Below are positions 50,683 through 59,062 of a stretch of DNA of 64,000 nt, piece by piece (position 1 is the first letter of the stretch; each line of letters opens with the position of its first letter). The notes beneath the pieces are model-generated. The model had not been told where the DNA came from, made no database searches, and was given only the letters and a program-made list of their open reading frames with translations. The stretch covers positions 1-64,000 of the forward strand of contig JAFGLG010000005.1 in the NCBI GenBank assembly GCA_016928155.1, read 5' to 3'. The position numbers and the translations under genes were made by a program. The stretch is from Candidatus Woesearchaeota archaeon (GTDB taxonomy: Archaea; Nanobdellota; Nanobdellia; Woesearchaeales; JAFGLG01).

Positions 50683-52041
50683 TTGGCAGACGATTATTAT
50701 AATCAGTTGATCATATATATCGAGGACCTTATTTCAAAAGGGTATAGCCCTGAATATATCAGGAATTTTCTTTCAAGCCAAGGCATAAGCCAAAAGGATA
50801 TCGATTACTGCCTCCGATATATCCAGGGAGGGGAGCAACAACTGGTCGACTGGACAAGGCAGCAGCTGCAGTCCGGATACAACGTCGACCAGGTCAAGAA
50901 ATATCTCCTGGGCTACTATCCAAGGAACATCGTAAATGCTGTGATCTCAAATTTTGAGCCCAAACAGATGGATGTGCTGTACACCCCCGCCCCAGAGCAT
51001 GAAAGGCATCTCAAAGCAAAAGAACTGTACATCGCATTCATTGCATTGTTCATAGTCGTCATAATCGGGTTCACAGCCACAAACCTCATGAAACCTGAAC
51101 AGAAGAAGCTGCTTGATGTGTCCACTGAACCGGCTCTGAGAACCATGGATGCAGGGGACGATCTGGTATTTGTTGGCGAGCTGACAAACATGGGAGCAGA
51201 CCGGAGATATGACATACTGCTGATACACAAGCTTATCAATCCGGAAGATGAGGTGATAGACTCGAAGGAGACAACAATCGCAATCGAGACCGGCGGCTCT
51301 TTCAAAGAGAGCTTCAAAATCCCCAAAAATACCGAATCCGGCATATATTATGTAGAAACAACCGCGAGATATGATGATCTCGAAGCAAAATCCAGGTTCC
51401 AAGTAAGAATACTCGGAGTGGGAGAAGCCCCTGAACTCCCGAAGATCGAAGAGCAGATAGAGACAGAGATCGAAGAAGGCGAAGCAGAGCATGGGGTGAT
51501 ACCCTCCGGAACCACAGGCCAGATAGGGGAACAGATCTCGCAAAAGAAGATGACCTATGAAGAGCAGAAAAATAACATAAACCGGATAGCAGAAGGAAAT
51601 CCTGCGGTCGCCAAAAAACTCATCAAAGATATCGACGACACCAAAATAAAAGACAGGCTTGCCACAGAATTCGCATCAGAATATGCAGACGCCTCGCTAT
51701 GCGAAGAAGCGACACCCGGAGTCAGCAGGGACTCTTGCTACATAGGCGTTGTCGGAGCAGGGGTTTATGACACAGAAATATGCGTAAAAGTGATGAATCC
51801 GCTGCTCAAGAGCTCATGCTATACAGTCGTCAACCTGAACAATGAAGCTGCAAAACCACAGCCAGCCTCGACAATGGACAAGATAAGGGATGGGGTGGCC
51901 AAAGGACTCTCGAATGAGCAGATACTCCAGGATATAAACAAGCCGGTGAATGAACAGACACTGAACGAGATACAGAGAGTCAGGGGATTCATAGGACAAG
52001 GGCTCACAGACGAGGAGATATACGATGCGATGGGCTCATGA
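50683..52041 (+). CDS. Membrane-anchored protein with repeated helical motifs
   Basis: 452 aa from TTG, placed just behind GGGGTG. Two short helical units at the N-terminus (ISKGYSPEYIRNFLSSQGIS and LQSGYNVDQVKKYLLGYYP) and one at the C-terminus (VAKGLSNEQILQDINKP, IGQGLTDEEIYDAM) look related. One membrane helix (LYIAFIALFIVVIIGFTAT, near 113-131) is followed by an Ig-like or beta domain (DDLVFVGELTNMGADRRYDI) and an acidic linker, then a four-Cys segment (SLCEEATPGVSRDSCYIG, ICVKVMNPLLKSSCY). Topology suggests a large external part. No family recognised. Confidence 0.72.
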   Translation: MADDYYNQLIIYIEDLISKGYSPEYIRNFLSSQGISQKDIDYCLRYIQGGEQQLVDWTRQQLQSGYNVDQVKKYLLGYYPRNIVNAVISNFEPKQMDVLYTPAPEHERHLKAKELYIAFIALFIVVIIGFTATNLMKPEQKKLLDVSTEPALRTMDAGDDLVFVGELTNMGADRRYDILLIHKLINPEDEVIDSKETTIAIETGGSFKESFKIPKNTESGIYYVETTARYDDLEAKSRFQVRILGVGEAPELPKIEEQIETEIEEGEAEHGVIPSGTTGQIGEQISQKKMTYEEQKNNINRIAEGNPAVAKKLIKDIDDTKIKDRLATEFASEYADASLCEEATPGVSRDSCYIGVVGAGVYDTEICVKVMNPLLKSSCYTVVNLNNEAAKPQPASTMDKIRDGVAKGLSNEQILQDINKPVNEQTLNEIQRVRGFIGQGLTDEEIYDAMGS

Positions 52042-52382
52042 GGCTTAACCTGGGATCATTATCTGGATCATTATCTAATCTGTGATCATTATCCTGTCCG
52101 TATTGATCAGTTCTAGAGCGATAAACCACGAACCTGAATAGCAAAGCTACAAAGCTACCCATGATCACAACAACATGCAGAACACAGCATAATGAAGGAA
52201 TTATCGAATCCTGGATAGATGATTGGATCATGGATGGACAATTTGATCCCCAATGGACGATTTAATCCTGAATGGATGATTTAATCCTGGATAGAGGGTT
52301 ATTTGACCAAATGCAGGTCACATAAATATGACAAGGATGAACAAAATGAAAAACAGCTGAAACAGCGGGATCACCGGACGAC
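52042..52382. repeat. 341-nt gap with short direct repeats
   Basis: Three copies of GATCATTATC-T/C-TG (52054-52094) and imperfect 19-bp units AATGGACGATTTAATCCTG / AATGGATGATTTAATCCTG (about 52251-52290). No gene, RNA or mobile-element end was recognised. Confidence 0.55.
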
Positions 52383-54614
52383 TCAGGACAGAGTTGGCTT
52401 GAGATAATCTATGAATATCCCCGAATAATAACCTGTCTTTGTCATCTCCTCAAGCTCGTCGACACAAGGAGGAGTAGGCACCTGAAGGATGTTCATGTTT
52501 ATGACTGACTTGCCGACAGCCTTGGGATACCTCAAGTCAAGATAACCTATCGACTCATTCAGCACAATGCCGCCCATCAGAGCAGGCTTCACTTCCTTGT
52601 CCTCATCAGGCACATATTCATCTGCACAGAGACACCAGGCGCACTCACAGATATGCTTGCAATGCTTGGGTATGATGAAACCAGGCGAATATATGTAGAT
52701 GCCCTGGACATTGTACTGGCCATCAGGCAGATAGACAGAATTCCTCGGCCCTGTAGTGTTGAGTGCCGGGTAGAAATATGTCTCAAAGATGTCATCCTCA
52801 AACGGGTGATCCTTCACCTTGGTGAATATGAGTATTAGCTGATCTGTCTCAGGATCAAGATTTTCAGATGAAGGATTTATCATGTCCCCGAAATCAACAT
52901 TGAATTTCTGCACTGAGATGTTGTATTCACGGTGTTTCGCAAGCACGGCGTCAAACTCAGCTTCCTCGCTGGGCAGAACATCCAGTATCTCAGTCCTCGC
53001 AAGGAAACCGTCTTTCTCGAACCTCACATAACCGCCGATGCAGGGCGGGCTTGGAACAATGGCCTGTGCAACACCAGCTGCATCAAATTCTGTGACCCCC
53101 AGAGCGCATTCATCATATGTCCCGCAACCGAACAACACCTTCACGCCGTCAAGATACGCGCCGTCATTAGATCTTGTGGTTGCGCTTATGGAGGATATCC
53201 TCTGATCAGGATCGCAGAACATTGACTTCTCAACCTGCACCGGCCGGACATCCTGTGCTATGTCATCAGCATAAGCTGGATCCACCTCTTCTGATTCAAG
53301 AGACATCCATCCATCTGGAAGAGGCCCGAATGTGCCGTTGCCGGCAAACCACTGCATGATATCGATATTATCCCTGAAATTAGCCTCATAAGCAATATTG
53401 AATGCGAAACCCTTACCCCTGAAGTCATCAGGGTTCCTTATCTCTATAAGCACCGGCCATGAGACATCATAAAAAAAATAATAGGAATTCGTCTGTGAAG
53501 AAGGTATCGGACCATATCCCTTCTGCCTATGCACATCAGGCTGCAGGACATCACCCATACTCGGGGTTATATCCACATAAGAAGGCCAGTTCAGATACAT
53601 GAAGTTGACCACCATACCAGGATCCGACAGGTTGGTGTTATTCGACCTGAAAAGGAAATTATTGTACACTCCCTGGGACATCGGATCAGAGCTCTGAAAG
53701 ATATACTCGTTCCTGGTGCCCGCCACCTTCATCATGGGGATGTGCTGAGCCAGTATATCCTGGATCTGCAGCTTCACAAGAGTCTTTGACCATACCGCTG
53801 TGAAATAGCCCTCATCAGACATGTATATCGGCGGCAGGCTGTCGAACTCAGAGTCCATGTACGAGCTGAGTACAGAAATGACATTCCTCTCAAAGAACTG
53901 GGCATTGAACAGCCCATCGACCAGCTGAGAAGCATAGTCATGATAATACTTAAGATTTATATCGATCACATCATTGAAATTCGCCAGATTAGCGACAGTG
54001 CCGTCCCTTGTAGACTCCAGGCTGTACTTCAGGCTTACCTGGACATCTTTAGCAGTGATTGTCGTTTCGGCCTTAGGACCGGACTTGTTCACTATGTTCA
54101 TCCCGATGGACTCCAAAGGCTCAAACCCGGCTATGCATTCGCCTATATTATCCTCTATATATTTGTCAATCTGATCCTGCATCATCTCAATGGAAGGGAT
54201 CTGATTATTTGTGAAAAAGCAGTTGGTGCAGGTGTTCCTGCTGCCCATGTAATACCAATAGGGAAAAGCGACTGTGGAATTCGGCGAGAGCATCAGAGCA
54301 TCTGAATTGGTCGGGTTTTCCGGATCAATGCTGATGCCGCCGACATAGTCAGGATCCAATGGATCCATATACCCCCCATGAGCTCCAAGATTCCTTACAG
54401 CCTCGAGAGCGACCTTCCTAAGGCATGATTCCACATAATCCCTGATCGGAGAGACATCATAAGGCGTCACTTCAGTCTCCACCACTGAAGCCTCAGTCTC
54501 TTCTTCCTGCACAGTTAGATAATAGGTCCCTATCGAGAATGCAGCAATCAGAAGAATCCCTATTATGATAAACAATGTCACCTGGGCCTTCCTTGGAGGG
54601 ATCGGGGAGATCAT
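52383..54614 (-). CDS. Secreted/surface protein with class III-like signal
   Basis: 743 aa. Start ATG 54614 (MISPIPPRKAQVTLFIIIGI) follows GGAGGT; a basic residue pair and one hydrophobic helix at the N-terminus resemble type IV pilin-like signals common in DPANN surface proteins. The remainder is extracellular in style: many Asn/Thr/Tyr, few Lys, paired Cys residues (RNTCTNCFF, CKHICECAWCLCAD near the C-terminus). The middle part contains a beta-sandwich-like carboxypeptidase-regulatory pattern (DGVKVLFGCGTYDECALG). Last gene of the surface operon, ATGA-coupled. Family unknown. Confidence 0.75.
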   Translation of the reverse strand: MISPIPPRKAQVTLFIIIGILLIAAFSIGTYYLTVQEEETEASVVETEVTPYDVSPIRDYVESCLRKVALEAVRNLGAHGGYMDPLDPDYVGGISIDPENPTNSDALMLSPNSTVAFPYWYYMGSRNTCTNCFFTNNQIPSIEMMQDQIDKYIEDNIGECIAGFEPLESIGMNIVNKSGPKAETTITAKDVQVSLKYSLESTRDGTVANLANFNDVIDINLKYYHDYASQLVDGLFNAQFFERNVISVLSSYMDSEFDSLPPIYMSDEGYFTAVWSKTLVKLQIQDILAQHIPMMKVAGTRNEYIFQSSDPMSQGVYNNFLFRSNNTNLSDPGMVVNFMYLNWPSYVDITPSMGDVLQPDVHRQKGYGPIPSSQTNSYYFFYDVSWPVLIEIRNPDDFRGKGFAFNIAYEANFRDNIDIMQWFAGNGTFGPLPDGWMSLESEEVDPAYADDIAQDVRPVQVEKSMFCDPDQRISSISATTRSNDGAYLDGVKVLFGCGTYDECALGVTEFDAAGVAQAIVPSPPCIGGYVRFEKDGFLARTEILDVLPSEEAEFDAVLAKHREYNISVQKFNVDFGDMINPSSENLDPETDQLILIFTKVKDHPFEDDIFETYFYPALNTTGPRNSVYLPDGQYNVQGIYIYSPGFIIPKHCKHICECAWCLCADEYVPDEDKEVKPALMGGIVLNESIGYLDLRYPKAVGKSVINMNILQVPTPPCVDELEEMTKTGYYSGIFIDYLKPTLS

Positions 54615-55459
54615 GGACAGACCTCCAATCTCCTGACCAGCAGATGATAATAGACCCTTGCCCATCCGAGCAGCAACAGGAAAAGCATCACCAGGATCCA
54701 GGGATATATGCTGAACCGACCGAAAGGATATGACACCCAGCTGACCAGGAAAAAAACCAGGACTATGACAAGCATATGCAGCAAGAAATGGTGAACTTTC
54801 CTGAGCCCGAAATCAAGAGCGGATGTCACAGTGCATATCAATCCCCTTTTCCTGAAAATCAGGTAGAGAATCGGCGTGAAGTACAGATACAGCGGACACA
54901 GGAAAAAAAAGACAAAGACAGGCAGCAGGCTGAAGCTAAAAAAGAATGATGCGATGAAGACAAGAAGCCCGGATCCGTACCAGGCCAGATTGAGCATAAA
55001 AAACTGATAGAACCTGCGGGAATCCCACTTCCTGGAAATCACCTTGTCATAAATCAGCAACCTGAAGAATGACTGGGCCAGGATAATGATGCCGAAAAGC
55101 ACGATGAATGAAAACACTGTCTTAGCGACAAAAGCATACCATACCTGCCTGTTCTGAGACAGCATCCCGTAAAGTGAAGCTACATCAGGGAGATTGCCCG
55201 GCACAGCCTGGATCATGGTCTGCTGCACAAGCTGCGCATAATCCATGAGAGGCTGAAGATCCAAGGAGATCCTGACAAAATACATCGAAAACAGCAGGAC
55301 CGAAACAAGAGAGACAGCGAAGAACAATGAATCATAGACAATCTGCCACGGCAATGAAGAAAGATCCCTGAAAGACCGAAAAAGGACTGACTTCCTGAAA
55401 AGATCCAGCATTTTCCCTGTCATCCCCTGCCGCTTCTTCCTAGTCTTCATATTCCTCAC
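54611..55459 (-). CDS. Multi-pass membrane protein of the surface operon
   Basis: About 282 aa with six or so hydrophobic helices (IVYDSLFFAVSLVSVLLFSMY, VAKTVFSFIVLFGIIILAQS, LLVFIASFFFSFSLLPVFVFF, FLLHMLVIVLVFFLVSW) and a very basic N-terminus. The start is uncertain (55459, 55450 or 55423), since it overlaps the upstream gene by up to 20 nt. No enzyme motif. Probably a membrane partner of the neighbouring secreted proteins. Confidence 0.72.
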   Translation of the reverse strand: MRNMKTRKKRQGMTGKMLDLFRKSVLFRSFRDLSSLPWQIVYDSLFFAVSLVSVLLFSMYFVRISLDLQPLMDYAQLVQQTMIQAVPGNLPDVASLYGMLSQNRQVWYAFVAKTVFSFIVLFGIIILAQSFFRLLIYDKVISRKWDSRRFYQFFMLNLAWYGSGLLVFIASFFFSFSLLPVFVFFFLCPLYLYFTPILYLIFRKRGLICTVTSALDFGLRKVHHFLLHMLVIVLVFFLVSWVSYPFGRFSIYPWILVMLFLLLLGWARVYYHLLVRRLEVCP

Positions 55460-55973
55460 TCCTGTCTATGATCGGGACCTCAAACTCAATGGGCCCTCCC
55501 TCCATGCCATAGACATCAAGGGATCCGCTCACATGCATAACTGCCCGGTCATACCTCTCCCTTGAACGATTAACATAAAAAGTCTCAAAGCCAGCCATGC
55601 CGCCAGGACCCACATCAGTCGAGTTCTTGACACCCATCCTTGTGTTGTACGGGCCAAAAAGAGTTATCCTGAATGTTACATTCCCCTGGATCGGCTGGAT
55701 GTAATAGCCGACCTCATACAGCTGTGTATTATCCGGCAGGACCTCACCCTTTGTCGCCTGGAGAGTCAAAGCGAGCTGTGACATGAAATAGCTGAATCCG
55801 CCTGTTGTCGATATGGGCTCCTCTTTCCCGCCATAATAGCTGCAGAACTCGATCTCCCAATCCTCGACAGTGTCATACCAGTTCTCTGTCGGCGTGACAG
55901 CCCCTGCATAGAGAGAGAAACCTAGCAAAACCAAGATGCATATTCCGGCGAAAATGTCTTTCTTTCCCATCAT
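55440..55973 (-). CDS. Secreted beta-rich protein of the surface operon
   Basis: 177 aa with a signal peptide (KDIFAGICILVLLGFSLYAGA, cleavage plausible after AGA near residue 25). The mature part is beta-rich with sequons (GNVTFRIT, KNSTDVG, VNRSRERY) and no second membrane helix, so it is probably secreted or bound to its membrane neighbours. Overlaps the 1018-aa gene by 4 nt upstream. No family assigned. Confidence 0.74.
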   Translation of the reverse strand: MMGKKDIFAGICILVLLGFSLYAGAVTPTENWYDTVEDWEIEFCSYYGGKEEPISTTGGFSYFMSQLALTLQATKGEVLPDNTQLYEVGYYIQPIQGNVTFRITLFGPYNTRMGVKNSTDVGPGGMAGFETFYVNRSRERYDRAVMHVSGSLDVYGMEGGPIEFEVPIIDRSEEYED

Positions 55974-58900
55974 CCGCAGTAATCCTGCTCTGAGGTCAGC
56001 GCCCCATCATACATGGCATACATGTCCCCGATGCCTGATGTCACCCAGCTTATCTCAAGCAATCCCAAGGCACTTGAAACCACCACACATGTTGCAGTGC
56101 CTTTAGTGAAAGCAAAATCCTTGTTTGAACTACTACATTGATCCGGAACTGAACCCGGCTGATCGCACATCATACCACCTATCAATGCGAAGACCATCAG
56201 TTCCAGCAATACAAATATTATCAGTGATAATAGCTTATCAGCCCAGTACTCAGCAAAACCGCCATCAGTGGCAATCCACGCCGCACCCTCATAATAAAGG
56301 CATTTGGATTCAGCATGAGACCTTGCGCAGACACTTATCGGCAGGCCGTTCTCAGCATTCATCTCCAGGCAATTCCTATACTTGCACTCGAGCTGCCTCT
56401 TCTTATTATAATTATATATCATGGCAGGGATACAATAGCAGGACTTGGCGACATGTATGCTCTTGTATGGATCAAAATCGGCCTGGGTTACACTGATGCT
56501 GTGCGAATTCGCCGAACCATCCTGGCCATTTATCGTATATTTTGCATCCCCAAGCGGGATAGACTGCGTCAAGACACCAGCGATATTATCTGTATCACAA
56601 AGCTTGCAGGAATAGAGCATGCAGAGGATCTTGACAAACATGCCGAAGCTTGCCACTGCACCTGTAGGATATACATACTTCCTGAGACCATGAATCAATT
56701 CACTCCCTTGACAGATAAGTTTCCAAAAAGCTTCCCCCAACTTTAACCAACTCGTAATAGCCGCAACAACCAACCTCACGACCCCTAAGATCAGATCAAT
56801 GACCACCAAAGCCTCGGCGATTGCGCAGAACTTGCCGAGAAGATCATTGATATCCTCCCAGTCTTCTATTGTCTTATCGAGGGAATCTATCTCATCATCT
56901 ACCTTGTCTATCTGATCCTGGATGGCATCTGATATCTCACCGAGAGGGAGCTCGTAAAGGTCCACATAGACCTCGACAGGGACGATGTCAGGCTCCTCAT
57001 AGACAGTCAGGCCGCGCTGTATCATCAGTGAATAATTGCACTCTATCTTCAGCGAATTGTCCTCGAGCGAATCATTGTCGCCGACAATATTCAGCACCAT
57101 ATAAGGGTCATCAGCATCCTCATTCATGAGATAAGGAGGGTCATATGTGTTATCCACCATGTCCCCGCAGGAGAAAGATTTCGATAGTATAGTGGCACCA
57201 GAGAGATAAGTGTGGATGAAGACCTTCTGGCCGGTCTGGGATGCAAGCTTCCTGCTGACCTTGTCAGGGACAGATGCAGGCCTGTCATACTCGATTTTGA
57301 CATGGGTGCCAGACCTCGTCGCGATCTGGCAGAGCTCTATCTCCTTGCTGAAATCATAAGAGTTTCCGGCTGCATCCCTCAAAGAAAAATCGACCTCACC
57401 GCGAAAAGAATCCTCACTGAGAGAACCCACTTCCATGGTGCAGTTGAATATCCTTGAGCCGATAGCTTCGCATTCAACAGTCTGCTCATCCTCGCCGGTA
57501 AAATGATGCGTGTCAGCGATGAGCACAACTGAACCAGAGACCTCTTCCCTGACAACAGCATTGATGACCATGCCATCCCTGTATGTCGGGCAGAAGCCTG
57601 ATGAAGAGTTGATGGTCCACCCTAGAAGCTCAGGGGCCTTGGCGTCCATGACTATAGTCTTAGCCCTCGCACCGGTCATGGCATTACCTGCCAGATCCAT
57701 ACCTTCGACAACGACTGAGAACTCAGAGCCGTCAGACCCGCTGCCGCCAAGATTGTCCCACCTGCACATTGACTGGGTGCAGTTCGTGGCCGGCAGCATC
57801 GAAGCCCCCAGATTCGGCGCAGTCAGGAGCACATCAGACTCTGTAACACCTGAACCGGCCTCCAGGAAATTAACATAGACAGTATTATTCACCAAAGCAG
57901 CATACTGGACCTCGGCAGAAGGGCCCGACTGGGTGTAGATGGACTGGACATCCGGACCCACATCATCTATCTGGACACTGAGGGTATAAGAAAGGACATC
58001 CTGATTGCCGGCATCATCTGTCACATTGAAATCGATATTGTAGGAAGTCTCATCTGCCTTGAAATGGCCGATAAGCCCTGTCCATGTGCACTGGAGCACA
58101 TCATCATGCCTCCTGCATGTTGTAGGGGCTTTCCTCCTGTAAGCCATATTGATGCTCCTCATGTTCGCAAATATATTCTCCTGGGAGACACCTGCAATTG
58201 ACGACGAGAAATCAGCCTTCAGCTTGAAACCAGTATCACCTGTGCCGACCCATTCCAGAGGCTCGTCATTAATGTCTAGTGCTGAGACATCCTCCAGCTC
58301 AGCACCTTCCAGGGAGACCATCCTCGATTCGCAGAAAGGCTCGCTCTTCTGCTCCAATTGGTCATAAGCTACAACGCAAAGCTTCCTGGATCCGGAAGAG
58401 CTGGCGAATTCTGATGAATTGAAAGAGATGGTGCCGGATCTCGAGCAGGCAGTGGTCGTCAGGTCCTGCTCCTTGAAAATCCTTTCCTCCTCCATGAGCT
58501 CAATGCGCCTGATGCCAGAACATTTTGAGGTATCACCCCTTGAAAACGCATAATCCTTCACCATATAGCTCAGTGATATCATCTCATCACCGTAAGCAGT
58601 CTTATCAGTCGTGAAAGACACGTCAGGCCTCTGGTTGTCGACATAGAAATTTCCCTGCCTTGAGGCTATCTCATTGCTCTCATTGTCGAACATCAATACA
58701 TTATATGGGTGAGTCGTCGCAGCAATGGCCTGCACAGGTAGGATGTAGAAGCAATGAAAGAAATCATTCGGCTCTGGCTCGCATGAAAGGAACTGCTGGG
58801 TGTTGAATTTAAGCTGCTCCGGAAATATCTCACGACCCTCATCCCTCACCCTCACATCAACATTCAGGGTATCGGTCTGCCTTATGTAATTCGGGACCAG

Positions 58901-59026
58901 ATTGTCCCCTTTTATGTTGACTTCAGATATCTGGGCACTCGCATAGACGTCAGATATATAGAAAGGCAGAGTGATGATTAATCCGATGAAAAATATCGCT
59001 ATCGGTTCAAGGTAGCACTTACCCAT
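55970..59026 (-). CDS. 1018-aa surface protein with Ig-like repeats and cysteine-rich membrane end
   Basis: An N-terminal signal/anchor (LEPIAIFFIGLIITLPFYI) is followed by at least four Ig-like/cadherin-like modules with the repeated phrases DNQRPDVSF, DDAGNQDVLSYTLSVQIDDVGPDVQ, DLAGNAMTG...MDAKAPELLGW and DAAGNSYDF, typical of adhesins. A coiled coil (IQDQIDKVDDEIDSLDKTIE, near 690) leads to several membrane helices and a Cys-rich external segment (KSCYCIPAMIYN, LECKYRNCLE). The design suggests a large adhesin or part of a secretion or conjugation-like apparatus. 36 nt downstream of metG on the same strand. Confidence 0.75.
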   Translation of the reverse strand: MGKCYLEPIAIFFIGLIITLPFYISDVYASAQISEVNIKGDNLVPNYIRQTDTLNVDVRVRDEGREIFPEQLKFNTQQFLSCEPEPNDFFHCFYILPVQAIAATTHPYNVLMFDNESNEIASRQGNFYVDNQRPDVSFTTDKTAYGDEMISLSYMVKDYAFSRGDTSKCSGIRRIELMEEERIFKEQDLTTTACSRSGTISFNSSEFASSSGSRKLCVVAYDQLEQKSEPFCESRMVSLEGAELEDVSALDINDEPLEWVGTGDTGFKLKADFSSSIAGVSQENIFANMRSINMAYRRKAPTTCRRHDDVLQCTWTGLIGHFKADETSYNIDFNVTDDAGNQDVLSYTLSVQIDDVGPDVQSIYTQSGPSAEVQYAALVNNTVYVNFLEAGSGVTESDVLLTAPNLGASMLPATNCTQSMCRWDNLGGSGSDGSEFSVVVEGMDLAGNAMTGARAKTIVMDAKAPELLGWTINSSSGFCPTYRDGMVINAVVREEVSGSVVLIADTHHFTGEDEQTVECEAIGSRIFNCTMEVGSLSEDSFRGEVDFSLRDAAGNSYDFSKEIELCQIATRSGTHVKIEYDRPASVPDKVSRKLASQTGQKVFIHTYLSGATILSKSFSCGDMVDNTYDPPYLMNEDADDPYMVLNIVGDNDSLEDNSLKIECNYSLMIQRGLTVYEEPDIVPVEVYVDLYELPLGEISDAIQDQIDKVDDEIDSLDKTIEDWEDINDLLGKFCAIAEALVVIDLILGVVRLVVAAITSWLKLGEAFWKLICQGSELIHGLRKYVYPTGAVASFGMFVKILCMLYSCKLCDTDNIAGVLTQSIPLGDAKYTINGQDGSANSHSISVTQADFDPYKSIHVAKSCYCIPAMIYNYNKKRQLECKYRNCLEMNAENGLPISVCARSHAESKCLYYEGAAWIATDGGFAEYWADKLLSLIIFVLLELMVFALIGGMMCDQPGSVPDQCSSSNKDFAFTKGTATCVVVSSALGLLEISWVTSGIGDMYAMYDGALTSEQDYCG

Positions 59027-59062
59027 TTTCCCTCTTTTTTCCGGTAATCTATCACTATTACT

